A stretch of 64,000 nucleotides of DNA from Zeugodacus cucurbitae (GCF_028554725.1 NC_071668.1:19695501-19759500), one strand, 5' to 3'. Shown: positions 1 through 13,599, numbered from the stretch's first letter. Numbers and translations are program-made. Notes: a model not told the origin generated them from the sequence alone.

Positions 1-2
1 AG

Positions 3-659
3 TCAGCGCACTCGCGTCTTGGCTCCCACGTCACTGTTGACAGTCAAAACTTTGAAGTTGTAGATAATTTCGTTTATCTGGGAACCAGCATTAACAACAC
101 CAACAATTTCAGCCTTGAAATCCAACGCAGAATCACTCTTGCCAACAGGTGCTACTTTGGACTGAGTAGGCAATTGAAAAGTAAAGTCCTCTCTCGACGA
201 ACCAAAATCAAACTCTATAAGTCGCTCATTATTCCCGTCCTGATGTATGGCGCTGAAGCGAGGACGATGACAACATCCGATGAGACGACTCTTGGGGTTT
301 TCGAGAGAAAGGTTTTGCGCAAGATTTATGGTCCTCTAAACATTGGCAACGGCGAATACCGCAGACGATGGAACGATGAGCTGTACGATTTATACGACGA
401 CATTGACATAGTTCAGCGAATAAAAAGACAGCGGCTACGCTGGCTAGGTCATGTTGTACGGATGGAAGAAAGCACTCCAGCTCTGAAAGTATTCGATGCA
501 GTACCCGCTGGAGGAAGCCGCGGAAGAGGACGACCTCCACTCCGGTGGAAAGACCAAGTGCAAAGTGACCTGGCTTCACTTGGTGTTTCCAGTTGGCGCC
601 AAAAAGCAGAAAGGAGGAATGAGTGGCGCGCTCTGGTGGATTCGGCTATAATCGCTTAA
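3..659 (+). mobile_element. LINE fragment A1: C-terminal part of a non-LTR reverse transcriptase, cut by the window start
   Basis: The frame is open from base 3 to the TAA at 657-659, about 218 codons, and continues upstream of the window. It reads as the thumb and C-terminal part of a non-LTR retrotransposon reverse transcriptase. Visible motifs are FVYLGTSI near 75-100, KLYKSLIIPVLMYGAE near 210-255, FERKVLRKIYGPL near 300-340, RLRWLGHVVRM near 433-465 and RGRGRPPLRWKDQ near 522-557. There is no internal stop, so this is the youngest-looking copy of the family here; A2, A3 and A4 are damaged. It ends in a short tail followed by a TA run, as expected for a LINE 3' end. The clade is not assigned. 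Such C-terminal pieces are often annotated as host hypothetical proteins, but the other copies argue for a transposon. Confidence 0.85.
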
Positions 660-675
660 AGCGGTTCCTACGCCA

Positions 676-699
676 AATATATATATATATATATATATA
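676..699. repeat. (TA)n microsatellite at the 3' end of LINE A1
   Basis: A pure alternating TA run of about 12 units lies just after the stop codon and short 3' UTR of LINE copy A1. Copy A4 has a similar TATATACATA stretch at the matching place, so the run is probably the element's own tail and not an unrelated microsatellite. Confidence 0.8.
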
Positions 700-1602
700 G
701 AACTGGTTCCAAAGCCTTCTTCTTCAATTTAGCTAACTGGGCTGCCTACATATATTCCTTGAACATCCCAATAAGAAACCTCGTTTTATAAAATTCTTTA
801 AGTAAAATTTCAGAGTTAGTCAGATTTAGTTGGATCAGCTGTTTACAAAAGTCTGGCTGAAATAGTCGAAAGCTTTCACTAATTCTAAAGGAATTTCAAT
901 GGATTTCGATCTATTCATTCGGGATCAACATTGAAATGTAGAAATTTGTTTTTACAGCTTAGAAATATTAAAGAGTTAGATATCAGATTTATTAGTCGGT
1001 GGTACGTGGGTTCGAAACTTAGTCGACCTGAAGCTGAAATTTTATTAGAAAATATCAAACTTTTAAGTGAATTTCTGATATTGTCACACAAATTTCTGTG
1101 TTTGGGTCAAAGTGTGTAGCCTCTCTTCAGTTTTCCACATCAGTACGTGAATATTTCAGACCAACAAATGAAGTCCAACCCACCAAAGTGTAGAGCCAAA
1201 GACATATCATTCCTCTTTAATAGATATCAAATATGCATGTACTGCTTTCACTCGAGTGAAGTTACAAGCACAGCTGTGCTAACCTCAACAAGCCAAAAAT
1301 TCAAAGCTACATTTTTGCATAAAGCATGTTTGATCTAAAAAATATTAAAGAATAGCGCCGACGCGGCTGCTGAAAAGTGTAACAACTGCGAAAGATTTTT
1401 AAGATATTTCCCACGCGACAACAACAACAACAAAAGCGACAAGAATAAGAAGTAGAACAACTACAATAAAACAAATATAACAAAGCTACTTATGTGTAAA
1501 AACTCGTCGCGCCGTGTAACGGTAAAAAGCACTTTCATGTTCGCCAACATTAGCCAAACTGACATTAGAGCGGCTTGTTGTTGTTATTGTTGTGGTTGTA
1601 AT

Positions 1603-1649
<47 letters not shown>

Positions 1650-4600
1650 GCCGCGCACATTGAAATTATGATTCGATACCTTTTAGCGCGCCAACAACAA
1701 CACAAAAAACAATGAAAGAAAAGAAAAAAGTAAAAAGAGGCAACAACAACAACAACAACTTTCATGTCTTTTGCCAAGGTAATTGCCTGCAATTTGCATA
1801 ACAATCCCAACTGGCTGCTTTGCATAATTCTCAAGACAGCAGTGGCAGCTTCAGCGTTGAAAGCCGACTTCGTAAGCGAGACACAACGAAAGGTGGGCGG
1901 TGGAGAGAGAGAGAGAGTCAAGGCAGCATATATGTATACAGTTAGCGTAGATTGTGTAGAAGTTAGAGTAGCAATTGATGGTGTGCGGAAGGAGTCTGAG
2001 GGGGGAAGACTCGCTAATGCAAACGAAATCGCTGATAGAACGAATGCGCCGCCGGTGTTGTAAGATGACTTACTGAGGGAATGGCAAATGTGGCCCGAAG
2101 AGAGGAGCTTAGAATCGAAAGCATTCAGGCTACTGTGGCTTCCTTAACTTTTTTCTAACCACAAAACAAAACAACAAAAACATTGAAAGCAACAACAAAC
2201 CATCATACACTCTCACATGTTGAGCTGCTAACGGTGTGCCGCGTACTTAGATTCATATTAGGCGACGGTGGCCGCCGTCAAGCAGTCGCTTGGAAAAGTG
2301 CTTGAATGAGCAACAACAAAGCAAGAACAACAACAACAACAAAAGTAGCGCTGAAAGCCAACGCACGTGAGAATATGCCAGCAGCTGACGCCGCAACAGG
2401 CAATTATGTGTGCGTTGCACGCGAGCGCTACTAATGTGCTTGTTGTTATAATATATAAATCGTTTTTTCTCCATTTAAACGCCTATAAGTATGCCACTCA
2501 CATGCTGTCATTCATGTATTGTAAAAAATCAACGACACGCGTTGGGAATTAAAGTTGCTCGATGTGCGGAAAATGAGATACTCAAGGGTATGCTTGTGCT
2601 CATTCTCCTACATATACAACAAAAAAAAACATAAGCTCACATATGTGTTGGTATGTAGATAAACAAATAATTCTAAGCGCTTGAGTCGGCAAATCCTGCA
2701 GATAAACCAGACTAGCCTGTTAGCTTAAGGTATGCATGGAAAATTAGTATTCGATAAACCGTTAGTTAAATATAGAGGATTGTGATTTAAATGATTGTTT
2801 GAATGCAACAAGTAATTATGATTAACTGTATGCTAGTGGAAAGGGTAAGAAAATGGTGAGCGGAATAACTACTGAGAGACTTCATTACTGTTTACAGTAA
2901 ATCGCATTTAAAAGCTGTAATAACTATGGAAAGAAAAATGTATATAATTGTTGGCGAGTCTCTTAAGAAATTGCATACTTCTTCATGACAACTACTCGAT
3001 AGGTTAAGCCATCGACATTGGTTTAGGTATGCTTTGAAATTGTGGAGTAAATTTACTTCTGAATAGGGATTCAACCATGACAAATAATCTTATTATTTTT
3101 GACTGGGGAAGATACTTTAGATGGTTCTAAATCGTACGAAGCGTAAAAGACTTCTCAGTTTCCATAAGTGAAGATCCATACTCAAAAGCTTCTGTGAGAT
3201 TCACATGATTTTCAAAAGAGTTCAAGGAAGTCTCCTTCCTCTTCCTCTTTCAAACTAAATTAAATTTTGTAAGGAAAGGTAGCGAATGGCAAGGAACTTT
3301 AAAATGTATACAAATCTTCAAACCGCGATATATTAAGATTTACATAAATAAGCATCTTTGAATAATGAAAATTAGAGTTCGGAAATATTATACGACAGAC
3401 AGCATCTCCTTCATAAACTACTGCCTTAAGGGAAGAAATTTCTTCAATATCTGGTCTATAGTATCTAATTCTACATTGACTTCTTTACGAGCTATGTACG
3501 AACGAGTTATCGTTATGATTTGGCGCTATATAAGATATGTATATGTATAATCTTATTTATTGTACAAATTGTTATGAAATTATGAAAACGACCTCATTGT
3601 AGCTGTTTAATCATTTTTATAGGACACATACCTTCAAACATACAGTGGCAGCCTTATACCTGAGACAAACATATGGTAAAGATACCATGAAACAAGTATT
3701 ATGGTATTTTGATTGCTACGTACTATGACATATCTTAAATTATTGTAAACTCAAATATCTAAATTTGTTTCATAGGCAATTATTGTTGCATTAAAACTGT
3801 TAAAATTAAATGTATCTTAAAAGCCAGTCTCAAAATATGGCGGTACATAACCCTAGCGTTTTTGAAAAAAATATCAAAAAAAGCTTATTTTCCATTTTAT
3901 TTATTTATTTTTGAAAATTCATAAGCTCTTTCATGATTTCTTACATACTTTTAGCTGTGTTAAGTGAAATATCACAAAATAATGCTGATATTATTACCAG
4001 AAAATTTCTACATTGCTCACATGGTAAAGTGCTGGTATTTGGTGACACAAATCTGGTATTCGTACGTACAATAGTATTGTCACTACATGTATGTCTCAGA
4101 TATTACGTACTAAATATATTATGAAGTTCATGGGCGAAAGGTTCAATCCGAAAGATTTAAACGTAAAGAAATTATATATTTTTCACATTTCAGTATCGGA
4201 TAACTGCATTTTATACCAAGGTATATCACACTCCATAAACTAACTACTCGAATAGTTTCCTATGATTTCTATGGTAAAAAATACGATTGTAAAGAGACTT
4301 GTGCTAGGATGAAACATTTTCTCAACGTCTTAAATATTACAAAAGCAATATTAAAATACAAGTAATTTAGTGAAATTCCTAATAATTTTAAAATATGTAT
4401 CTACGGGAGAAAACAGCAAATTATCGCAAAGAAAACGTGTACGTTCTCTTCCTTTCTGAAGAACAATCTATCTAAACGATAATCATATTTTACTGACAGA
4501 ATTTTGTGAGAAGATATTTCAGAAGAGTTGTCACTTCTAATTAAATACCAGCATATTTCCTCTACTTACTTACTTACTTACAATTAAGAGTGAATAATAA

Positions 4601-4690
4601 TTTCATAAAATTTCGTTAATATTATTGTTGTTGTAACATCAGAAAATTATCTATTTGGGATATTTGAAACTTCTATACGCTTACCTAAAG
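700..4690. other. Non-coding stretch, no gene supported
   Basis: Only short open frames without protein-like composition are present. The stretch holds CAA/ACA triplet tracts near 1418-1440, 1741-1760 and 2318-2343, a long GT run (listed separately) and AT-rich unique-looking DNA. It could be an upstream intron of the adhesion-receptor gene or intergenic DNA; the sequence alone does not decide. Confidence 0.6.
1607..1645. repeat. (GT)n microsatellite
   Basis: An almost uninterrupted TG/GT dinucleotide run of about 19 units, preceded by TTG triplet repeats near 1575-1595. It is probably polymorphic in length. Confidence 0.95.
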
Positions 4691-4699
4691 CTATTTGAT

Positions 4700-5210
4700 G
4701 GAAAGATATTTACTTTTAATTATATTCGCCTGACGACCATATGAGCTGTAGTGAAAATTTTATATTGACTTTTCTCGTTTTAAAACTTTCATTCCGAGGT
4801 TAATAAATAATGTTCTTCTCAAATTAGTTGAGTTTCCACTTTTCATGTAACTCATACGCCCCGGTATACAATCATGAAATTGCATTTATCTAGCAGATCT
4901 CAAAGAGTTTAGTGAAACTTAAATATTTACTTATGTATTTTAAAAACTCTTTCATGCCTAGATATTTTGTTTTAATTATACTCTCCTAGCAACCATATGA
5001 TCTGTAGTGGAAATTACATATTGAATTTTCTCGTTTTATAGCTTTAATTCACATTTTAATGGTATCATACCTAACATATTAAAGGTTTTATTATTTCATA
5101 TGGTTCTTTATTAATGCTTCTTTCAAAATAATTAAATTTATATTTTTAATGTTACTCATACGCCCCGTCTCATACACATGAAATCGCACTTTTATAGCAG
5201 AAGACCCTTA
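4700..5210. repeat. Diverged tandem duplication, period about 256 bp
   Basis: Blocks near 4715-4880 and 4971-5190 are similar in order and wording: a TTTAATTATA start, then CCATATGA(G/T)CTGTAGTG, then TTTTCTCGTTTTA, then ACTCATACGCCCCG, then CATGAAAT(T/C)GCA. Spacing between matching words is about 256 bp at the start. The copies differ by many substitutions and indels, so the duplication is old. Neither copy is coding. Confidence 0.75.
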
Positions 5211-5214
5211 GTTA

Positions 5215-7160
5215 GACCTTCATATTTTTTATGATTTTGATGTTCTCAAATGTTGTACCAAACGTTAAATAATGTACATTTTTAAATTATTTGCCGCCTT
5301 CATAAAATTATAGTCTAGTCTTGAATCCACTTAAACATCATGTTATCAAACTAAAGGTATCAAAGAGTTTTTATTATTCGAAACTCTTCACGACCATTAA
5401 TATGTTTATGCTCCCGAATCACTAGGTCGGGATTGTGTTTAATTCCATGGGGAGTGTGGCCTTTGAACTTCGGCACTAATTCTCTCAGCAATTGTATCAA
5501 TGGAACCTTATTTTTAGAATATGTAAATTTCCAAATTTCCACAAATTTACCAATTTAAATGAATTTAAATATAAAAGTACTTTCAATTAAATTCGTATTA
5601 CTCCTACCACTACCCTCTCTCTGCTCTTGGCCATTTTCACTAGTGAAAACACACGCCACTCTTTTTAATACTCTCTAGAGTACTTTAAAGCTCTCTAAGG
5701 TAACGAATTAAAGTTGTATGAAACTTTACGCGAAGGAATGCACGAAGAAGCAGGAAAAATGCAAGCAGAAAGCAAAGCATTAACGCAAACAGCGTAACGC
5801 AGACAAAAAAAGAGTTTTTTTTTACAGAAAATCACAAAAAAAATTCAAAATAAAGAAAAGAACTTGACAACAATACACAGAGTGTGGCACAAGTCAGTGT
5901 CGCCAGCGCATTTTAAGTAGTACAAATTTGTAACATTTCATTGTGGGCAGCGGTGTAATAAATTTTAGCGCTGCCAAAATGCCAAAGCGACAAGAAGAGC
6001 AAGGAAACAAAAAAAAAAAAAAATCACAAAAAAAAAACAAAAAGCGAACTAAATAACGGAAAAAGCAAAGCAAAAGCGAAGCGAAGTGAAGCACGCAGAA
6101 ACGCAAAGCAAAAGCGACACAACTGACAGTCAATGCTGCCGCTTTCAACATGAGTAGAGTGCTTCCTTCATTTAAGCATTTGGAGCGGCAGACGCATAAC
6201 GGTGCGCGCTGTAGCAAAGCAAAGTCCTCAACTCCGACCACACACAGTCTCAGCCGACGAGTTATAACTTCATTTTTGCGGATTTTTTTTTTTTTTTGGT
6301 TCTTCCTCGAGCGTGGAATAAAAGAATAATTGCATAACAGTTTGAAATTTTTTCAAGTACTCGCCTTAAGTATCCGAAGTTTTCAAGCATTCCAACGCTG
6401 CTGTTCGAATGAAGTTCGGACTCCAGCTCGGCGACGACGCGACGACGACAAAACGACTTCGAAATTGGTTTTAACAAATTTATTTTGTGCTATTGTATCG
6501 TGGAGATTTTTAAATAATGTTGCCATTTGCGTATTTGATGTTAATTTATGAGTAGCGGTCGCGAAGAGAGGGAGGGAAGAGCAATGATCAAAAAAAATGG
6601 AATAACCGAAATGCTAATGGCATATTGTGTTCGCCCGCAGCGCTAATACTGGGAGCGATAGTCAGCGGTGTACGGCGAACCCCATGTGAAATTCGTTTAT
6701 TGCAGGCGTGGCAAAAGTAACGGCATTCAGACTTTTGTTTATTGCTGTAGATGGGTGTGAGTGGCGTTGGTGGCGATGGTTCACCAAACTGTGTGTGACA
6801 GTGTTGACTGTAGCAGAGCACCCTTGAGTGGCTGCAAACTTTTCTGTCCATTCGAAAGTAGAAAAGTTTTTAAATAGAATTTCAATTTTAATATACTTTG
6901 AAGCTTGCACTGAAATAGGACTAGACGAGTGCGAGTGCTGGCAAATAGTTGGTCACACAATGGTCGACAGAAATTTGTCGCTTGTCGTCGATGCGGTTGG
7001 ATGTAGGTGAATATGGTTTGTGGTCAGCGCATGTGACAAATTGGTTTTCTAATAAATGGATTAGACGGCCTAAATATAGGCATGGGGCCAGTGAAACAAT
7101 GTCTTGAGCTCAGAACAGTTATTTTAAAGTAGCTTAATTTAAAAGTAACGAAAATATCTC
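5215..7160. other. Non-coding stretch with a richer, possibly regulatory block at 5700-6560
   Basis: No convincing exon. Base composition changes at about 5700-6560: an A-rich tract with GCAAAAGCGAAG-like words, then more balanced sequence around 6120-6470. An ATG at 6409 opens only a 21-codon frame. The block could be an untranslated first exon or an enhancer, but no splice or promoter signal decides this. Confidence 0.4.
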
Positions 7161-7164
7161 CTGT

Positions 7165-7738
7165 CATCAAACAAACAGTCAGTGCATTCGCATCTTGGCT
7201 CCCACGTCACTGTTGACAGTCACAACTTTGAAGTTGTAGATACTTTCGTCAACTTGGGTACCAGCCTCAACACTAATAATAACGAAAAAACCAAACTCTA
7301 CTAGTCCCTCAACATTCCCGTCCTGATTTATGGTGCAGAAGCGTGAACGATCTCAACATATGAAGAGACGGCACTAGGAGTTTCCCAGAGACAGGTTTAG
7401 CGGATGATTTACGGTCCCTTAAACATTGGTAACGGCAAATACCGCAGACGATGGAACGATGAGCTGTATGTGTTATTCGACGACATAGACATAGTCCAGC
7501 GAATAAAAAGACAGCGGCTACGCTGGCTAGGTCATGTCGAATGGACGAAAGTGCTCCAGCTCTGAAAGTGTTCGATGCAGTACCCGCTGGTGGAAGCCGA
7601 GGCAGAGAGAGACCTCCACTCCGATGGAAGGACCAGTTGGGGAAGGACCTGGCTTCACTTGATATCACTAATTGGAGCCAAACTGCCAAAAGGAGATTTG
7701 AATGGCGCGCTGTTGTGTACTCGGATATAACCACGTAA
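7165..7738 (+). mobile_element. LINE fragment A2: broken copy of the A family
   Basis: Nearly the same sequence as A1 from its start, for example GGCTCCCACGTCACTGTTGA followed by the FEVVD region. An internal deletion of roughly 90-120 bases joins the region after AACACTAATAATAAC directly to the KLY/IPVL block. In-frame stops and small frame changes follow, for example TAG in place of the K(S/T)L region near 7303 and a one-base loss near 7538. The RLRWLGHV and RGRERPPLRWKDQ blocks remain readable to the TAA at 7736-7738. It is a dead copy of the same non-LTR retrotransposon. Confidence 0.85.
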
Positions 7739-7979
7739 GAATAATTTAGAAGTATTCGTCGTAAGGGTAAAGCACAGGTCGATTCGTTCCTTTTACAGTT
7801 GTATTTATTACATATTTTTCTAATTCCAGAAGGTAATATGGCTTCAATGAGATAAGCTTATAAGTTCTCAAGTGACAAATAGGTTGGGTATAGGACAGTT
7901 GAATATGTATTTTGTGTCATGTGGGATCTCTCCGCAGGCTGAGCAGCAGTTGTTGATAATACGGTCTTTCCAGTTCGTC

Positions 7980-8299
7980 AAGTTAGGTTAGGTTAAGGGC
8001 TAGATCTCCTCAACTGCAAAAAATCTCACTGAGGCAGATTCGACTGTTCTTTGTGATACCCGAATCCTCCTGACGGATATATAAGACCCTTCTGATACGA
8101 CAAAGCGCTTGGACTCTATTATAAAGTCCTTATGTCGGCTAATATTGATTCCAGTCACTTCGCTGGTTTCGCCGAAGATGTGCCTACCGTGGTGCTTTAA
8201 CCTAAGTCTGAATGCTGGACATTGAAGGAGGAAATGCTTGGATGATTCCACTTCCTCTTCCTCCAAACAGGTTTGGCAACTAGCATCTGACTTGTCCAA
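7980..8299 (-). mobile_element. LINE fragment B1: C-terminal CCHC-type end of a non-LTR retrotransposon, with pentamer tail
   Basis: On the minus strand a frame of about 99 codons (8299 down to 8000) begins with a CxxC pair in DASCQTCLEEEEVESS, followed by KHFLLQCPAF. This Cys-Cys-His-Cys arrangement with HFLL.CPA is typical of the end of Jockey/R1/I-type ORF2 after RNase H. The downstream text (ISRHKDFIIESKRF) resembles the end of B2. Immediately 3' on the minus strand, at 7981-7997, is a run of AACCT/AACTT pentamers, matching the tails of B2 and B3. Only this terminal part of the element is present. Confidence 0.75.
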
Positions 8300-8929
8300 G
8301 CCTCACAGCGTTTGCAGGACAATGACCAGTAAGCAAACCAATGATTGCCGAGATATGATGAGCACATAGGCACATAGACCAATGACGATTTTAGATTAAA
8401 TATTTTTAAAGACTGGTACGTAATCAGTTCAATAAAGGTTTTGCTGTAGTTGGTTCAGAAAGAGGATTACAAAAGGCTCTGTGCATATATTTGTCAATGA
8501 CCGAAGCAAGCGGTACTACTATATTGCGATTAGTTCCACATTTTCCTGACTAAAGGGATGGTCAACGCCGGTTGTAATTATATTTGATTTGGGAATCTTC
8601 TTCGATCGAAGGAGGACGTTTAGAGGATATGATCACGGATGCCGCTTCAAAGTAACTGATCAATAAAAGCAAAGTCACTTTGAATCCCAGACTATATTCT
8701 GAGAGACCTGAAAACCTGCAGGTAACTAAAGTACCAGAAGTAGGATTTTTGAAATTTAAGCAGTTTTGCTCAATATCCTAAGAATTTCTAGTGTTAACTT
8801 ATTTATCTGAACATATTTTTTTGAATTTTCAGACTTTGAGAAGGTCCAAAACTGGCTATACATATTTCAAAGCACTCATGAAAACAGAAATAGGCTTTTC
8901 TGCTTAAACGGAATCCGATGCTGAATACG

Positions 8930-9245
8930 AATCCGATGTCCATATGACGGACAGCTTTTGTAAAAATTCATCGCATTCGCTTGAAACTCGTTAATCGGAG
9001 ATTTTCGGGGTCGTTGATAACGAATACGCTGTCCGTTTTTCAATATTGAAAACGACGAATCCTGAATAGGGGACTTTTTTGATATATTGATCGAATTCGC
9101 TTGAAACTTGTTACTCAGAGGTTTTAGGAATCATCGGAATCGTTTGAAACTCATTACTCGGGAGTTTTTGAGGTCGCCGATTACGAATCCAGTGTCGGTT
9201 TTTCAAAATTAAAAATGGGGGATGCAATATGGCGAATTTTTAAAA
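8930..9245 (-). repeat. Outlying minus-strand units of the 121-122 bp satellite
   Basis: Read on the minus strand, this stretch contains the words of the array at 21293-22210: GAAAAACCGACACTGGATTC, then GTAATCGGCGACCTC, then GAGTAATGAGTTTCAAACGA. About two and a half diverged units are present, one near 9120-9240 and others near 8955-9110. The orientation is opposite to the main array about 12 kb away. Confidence 0.8.
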
Positions 9246-9249
9246 TGTG

Positions 9250-12200
9250 TCCAAAAATTGTTAACCTCTAAATGGAACTAACAATTTGTTTCTCACGGCA
9301 AGTACATTGATCTCAATTAATTCTTGATCTTGTGGAACACTGTATCTTCTCATACAACTAATATGAACTAAAGTTTCGGTGATTCTATACACCACTTTTC
9401 CTTCCGAAGGTCTCCTGTACCGCAAATATTTCTTCAAAGATTTAATAACGATTCAATAATTTACTAACCAAAGCACCTCTATTCTCTAGGTATAAATATG
9501 TGAGCATAAAAAACCCCGAAACGTACTTGAATACTTTAATATCAAACATACAAAAATTGTACTAAAAAATGCCTCACATATTTCATTTCTTTAAGATTTG
9601 CTACTAAATTCTCCATTTCAACAAAGTCTTCTGTCATATTTGCACTTAAAACACCTTAAGCAAAAGCCAAGCCGAAAATTTAAAGCTCACTGAGTGCAGA
9701 ATAAAACCGATGGTATGTCTCAAAAGCAAAGTAAAGCCATGTTCACACATCCATACACACATACATACGAACACCCGTTTGTTTGAGTTTGTTCGTACAA
9801 AAAACTTGCTGTGTTTCGTTGATTTGCTTTGCATGTCAATTTTAATTAGATAATGGTGAATGTCATTTTAACACCACACTAAAATGAATGAAGCGACACG
9901 ACATGAGAACGGTGTGAAGAGCAAAGAAGAGCGTGCATTGAAGGATAGCAGAGGTGTGCAAGCATTCCATGAATACATCAATCATACGCCCTGTTGAACA
10001 ATTAAAGGCGTCAGAGAAATGAGTGAGAGAGAGTGAAATAAAACTGATTAAATATGGAACTAAGAGAGATGATGTGAAACTGTGCCAAAAACTGTGCTGA
10101 ACTTTAAAATTAGAATTACTTTTAATGCCGGTAGGTGGTGCCATAAACGAGGTATTCTGGAATGGTATCGAATTATAGTCGATAGGTGGCGCTGAGTTCA
10201 AGTTAGTAGTAAAACTTTATTATAATGTATAAAGAGAAAATCAATATGAAAAAAAACGATATGATCTGAAAGAATCGATATAAAAACAGCTGAATTATAG
10301 AAGAACAAAGCAGTTAGGTCTTATTCTTGCTATTTAATGATCTCGAGTGGCTCTTGGTTCAAACTTTTGCCATGAAACACTATATCTCTTTACTTGACCT
10401 GTCAGATATAGGAATTGGAGATCTTGTAGAGGTTCTGTGGTTCTTTATATATTCTTCAAAATACCGGAACACCTCAGATCAACACTATTATCGAAGAAAA
10501 AGAGATATCGTTCCATTTTCCATTTCAAATTAATTATGAGGAATTGGAGTCAAGGAATTCACTGGAAGAATACATATCGTTTTCTCTCTTTCCTCATATC
10601 ATACAATCTCATAGACTGTAATAAAAAAAAAAATGCAAGTCCCTCCTCATTCGCTACAGAGCAAACTCATTATGTTGAAGTAGGAAATACGTATAAGTAT
10701 AAATGCCAAAATAGAATATGAAAATAGCACAAATAACAATAAAAGATGGCAACAATAAAATTAAGCAACAAATGTGAATGAGCATAACAAAGCGAATATT
10801 ACGAATTATAAAGATAAGAAAATATAAAGAAAGCAGAGAAAAAAAGCTTTAAGCGCTTATAAGCCGCATAATCATAAGCAAATTAGGCTATAATGGAATG
10901 GGTAATATGGCGTACGCAAAAAGGGGAAGCAAAGAACATAGCTCAAAAGCCAATTATAAGAATAAACATGAAAGTGAGTAGACACATGCTAGGATATATG
11001 TATATGGTTGGAAAGGAAGTACCCAGTAGAAAAATGGAAACTTATGTCGAGACAGTAAAGAAATTGGGAGCTTTTGGGTGTTCCACTTGTTCAATGACGA
11101 ATTTCTAACTAGTTTGGAACTATAGAAAAATTACATAAAAGGGTATCAAATGAAGCTCTTCGGAGTAGTACAGTGGTATATTCATTTCCCCGCTGATTTC
11201 ATTGGAAAAAGGCCAGCAACTTGTACTAGAAATAGTTATTTTTGAAATAGATGAACTAACTAAGGCTAGAACTTTTACAAGTGGAGTTTCCTACAGACCA
11301 TCCACACTCATGTCTATGAATATCTATGTTCTTATACCACTTAAGCATCACTGACAAATGACATCTGCTTGAGGATCTTCACGCTCGACACCAGCAACAG
11401 CAAGTGAGTGTTGAGTGTCAGCGACGTATGCTAAGTATGAAGGCATACATACATTCATATGCCCTTATGTTTTTGTAATTTTTTGTAGTTATGCTTATTT
11501 GATACATTTTTCTGTTTTGTTGATTTTTATTTTTTATTTTTTTGCTCGCTATGACAGCGCTAAATTATATACAAGTACTAAAAAATAATATCACATGTAT
11601 GTGTGAGGGAATGTGTGGCAACGCCGACAAGTGCTAATGTAAGCCATAACAAGCGTCGACTCACAAACTCTTTGCAAACAGACATGGACATGGACATGGA
11701 AATGGATGTGTGTGTATGTGTCTCTACAGTAACTTAATAAGTATCGCAGTAAGCTCATATGCCGTGGAGTACTTGCCTTTACCAAGTGGTAAATTTATTG
11801 TGTTCTTGGCTGGTATAAGAGAGACTAAAATTGGATGGAAATTGTATAGAATCAAACCTGCCGCGACCTTAATACTGATTACTTCGATCTGAATATTTTA
11901 TATGGAAAAAAAGTCACTTTCCTAACCCTTTAAAACCCTCAACATATCTCCACAAACGTCGTCTCGAACTAACACCACTACCAATAGTAGACAAAGTTGT
12001 CAAGGTATCTCGTGAGAACTCGCAAAATCCGAGCTGAGATGGCATTTGCGTCGCCTCTTCTTGAGAGCTTGTGATATGATCTGTGTGTTTAAGGTGGTCT
12101 TTGTTAAGGTCATTGAAGAATCGATAAGCCGTTAATTGATCTTATGACAAAATTTTCAGCAATCAAGACAGTCGTCAGACTGAATCCATAGGCATAAGGC

Positions 12201-13490
12201 CCGTAAGTCTAATGGTAAGTCTAATGGTAAGTCTAATAATGGTTCCTGGACTCGATTTTGAGAAAACTATTTTGAGGGAAAATCTTCTATTCGATAATAT
12301 CATCCTTAATATTAGCATTATTGGCTCTAAAGATCTGTACTTTAACTTTTGAGAGCAGAGGAAGTCCAGATAACATCCATGATTTAACCACTATTTATAT
12401 TTTTCGTCTTCACTTTTTTCTAGGAAAATATTGAATCTTCTTAAGAACTTAAGAAGTTCTTAACCACGGTTTACATTCTGGGTTGTGGACATGTCTGCGC
12501 CCCAAATCAACAAGTCGGTTCTTCATTAATTTCTGACCTTTTCAGATATTCAGATTGTTTAGAATAATTTTTAAGTATAAGATCGGGGTTAAAAAAAATT
12601 GCGAAATATTTTCCTATACCTATTTAGATGCTTCTCTTAGAATAAAATTCTTCAGTGAACACTATAGCTTTTGTTTTAAAAATAATCTTAGGATATCTCC
12701 TCCACTGTAGGCTGCTTATTTAGAGGATCTTAGAGTTCCAGTTCGTCGATCACTACAGTAAACCGCTTACACTACTTTGAGATTAGGAAACTTCAGAAAA
12801 CCTACAGACATGCTGAGCTATTAAGTTTTCTAATTTTTTTTGAGGATGAAGAGTCTAATAATTGTATCTCTTTGATGGATTAAATCTTCCGAGAACTATT
12901 TCAGAACTACCAATCTAAACAAAGATTACTTATAAATTCACATTTTTTAAGGTTAGCCTATTGAACTCACTACATCTACCTTTAAATTAGAAGAACATCG
13001 ACTAAAGAAAGAACCGCACTTAACACCAGTTCAAAGCTAAATATGTACCGAGTGAATGCTAAATTACCCACTAAATTTCACCAAAGGATAACTGAATATG
13101 TCAGCAGTCAACTCAAGCTCGTATATGTGAGAAACTAAGTGTCTTGAAACAACGCTGTCAGAACGCTGACAGCTGTTTTACATGTGCCGACATAGTGTGA
13201 AGAAAAAGAAAGAAAAATTCGGATACAAAAACTAAGCAGGCAAAGGGGAGAGCAGAAAAGAAAATTCGCTTGAAACATAGAAAAAAAGTGGCTTGAAAAG
13301 AATTTCACAAAAAAACCAAAAAGAAAGAAGAAAGAACGAAAGTATGAAAGTATGAAGGATAAGATTAAGGCCAACCGCCAGTCAGTCAACTAGCAGCTGG
13401 CACAGACATGTCGCGCCTTTTGTGTCTCACTTTGCCTTAGTATTAGTATGTGTAAGTGTGTGTGTATGAGTTTGTGAGTGGCATATGCAA
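9250..13490. other. Non-coding stretch, no gene supported
   Basis: AT-rich DNA with short random open frames only. A small direct triplication of a 13-base GTAAGTCTAATG-type word occurs near 12205-12240. Nothing else stands out; no coding signal was found on either strand. Confidence 0.55.
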
Positions 13491-13504
13491 AGTGAGCTTA
13501 TGAT

Positions 13505-13593
13505 TATATATATAAAGCTCCAGCCATTGAGCAGCAGTCAGCGCAGGGTACACGTAGATGAGTAGTTGACGTTGAAGAAAAAGCGCTTGGAGC
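13505..13593 (+). promoter_or_regulatory. Candidate TATA promoter and short first exon
   Basis: A TATATATATAAAG box lies at about 13505-13517. About 30 bases downstream is AGCAGTCAGCGCAG, which has a weak resemblance to an insect initiator. The following stretch to about 13593 ends in GAGCAAG before GTAAAAC, a possible donor. This would fit an untranslated first exon feeding the acceptor at 17292 or a separate transcript. No coding sequence in phase is visible. The call is tentative. Confidence 0.25.
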
Positions 13594-13599
13594 AAGGTA

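Noticed and set aside
3655..4105. Possible inverted repeat CTGAGACAAACAT / ATGTATGTCTCAG about 440 bp apart
   Set aside because: Only about 13 bases with a mismatch and no similarity beyond; too weak to call an element.
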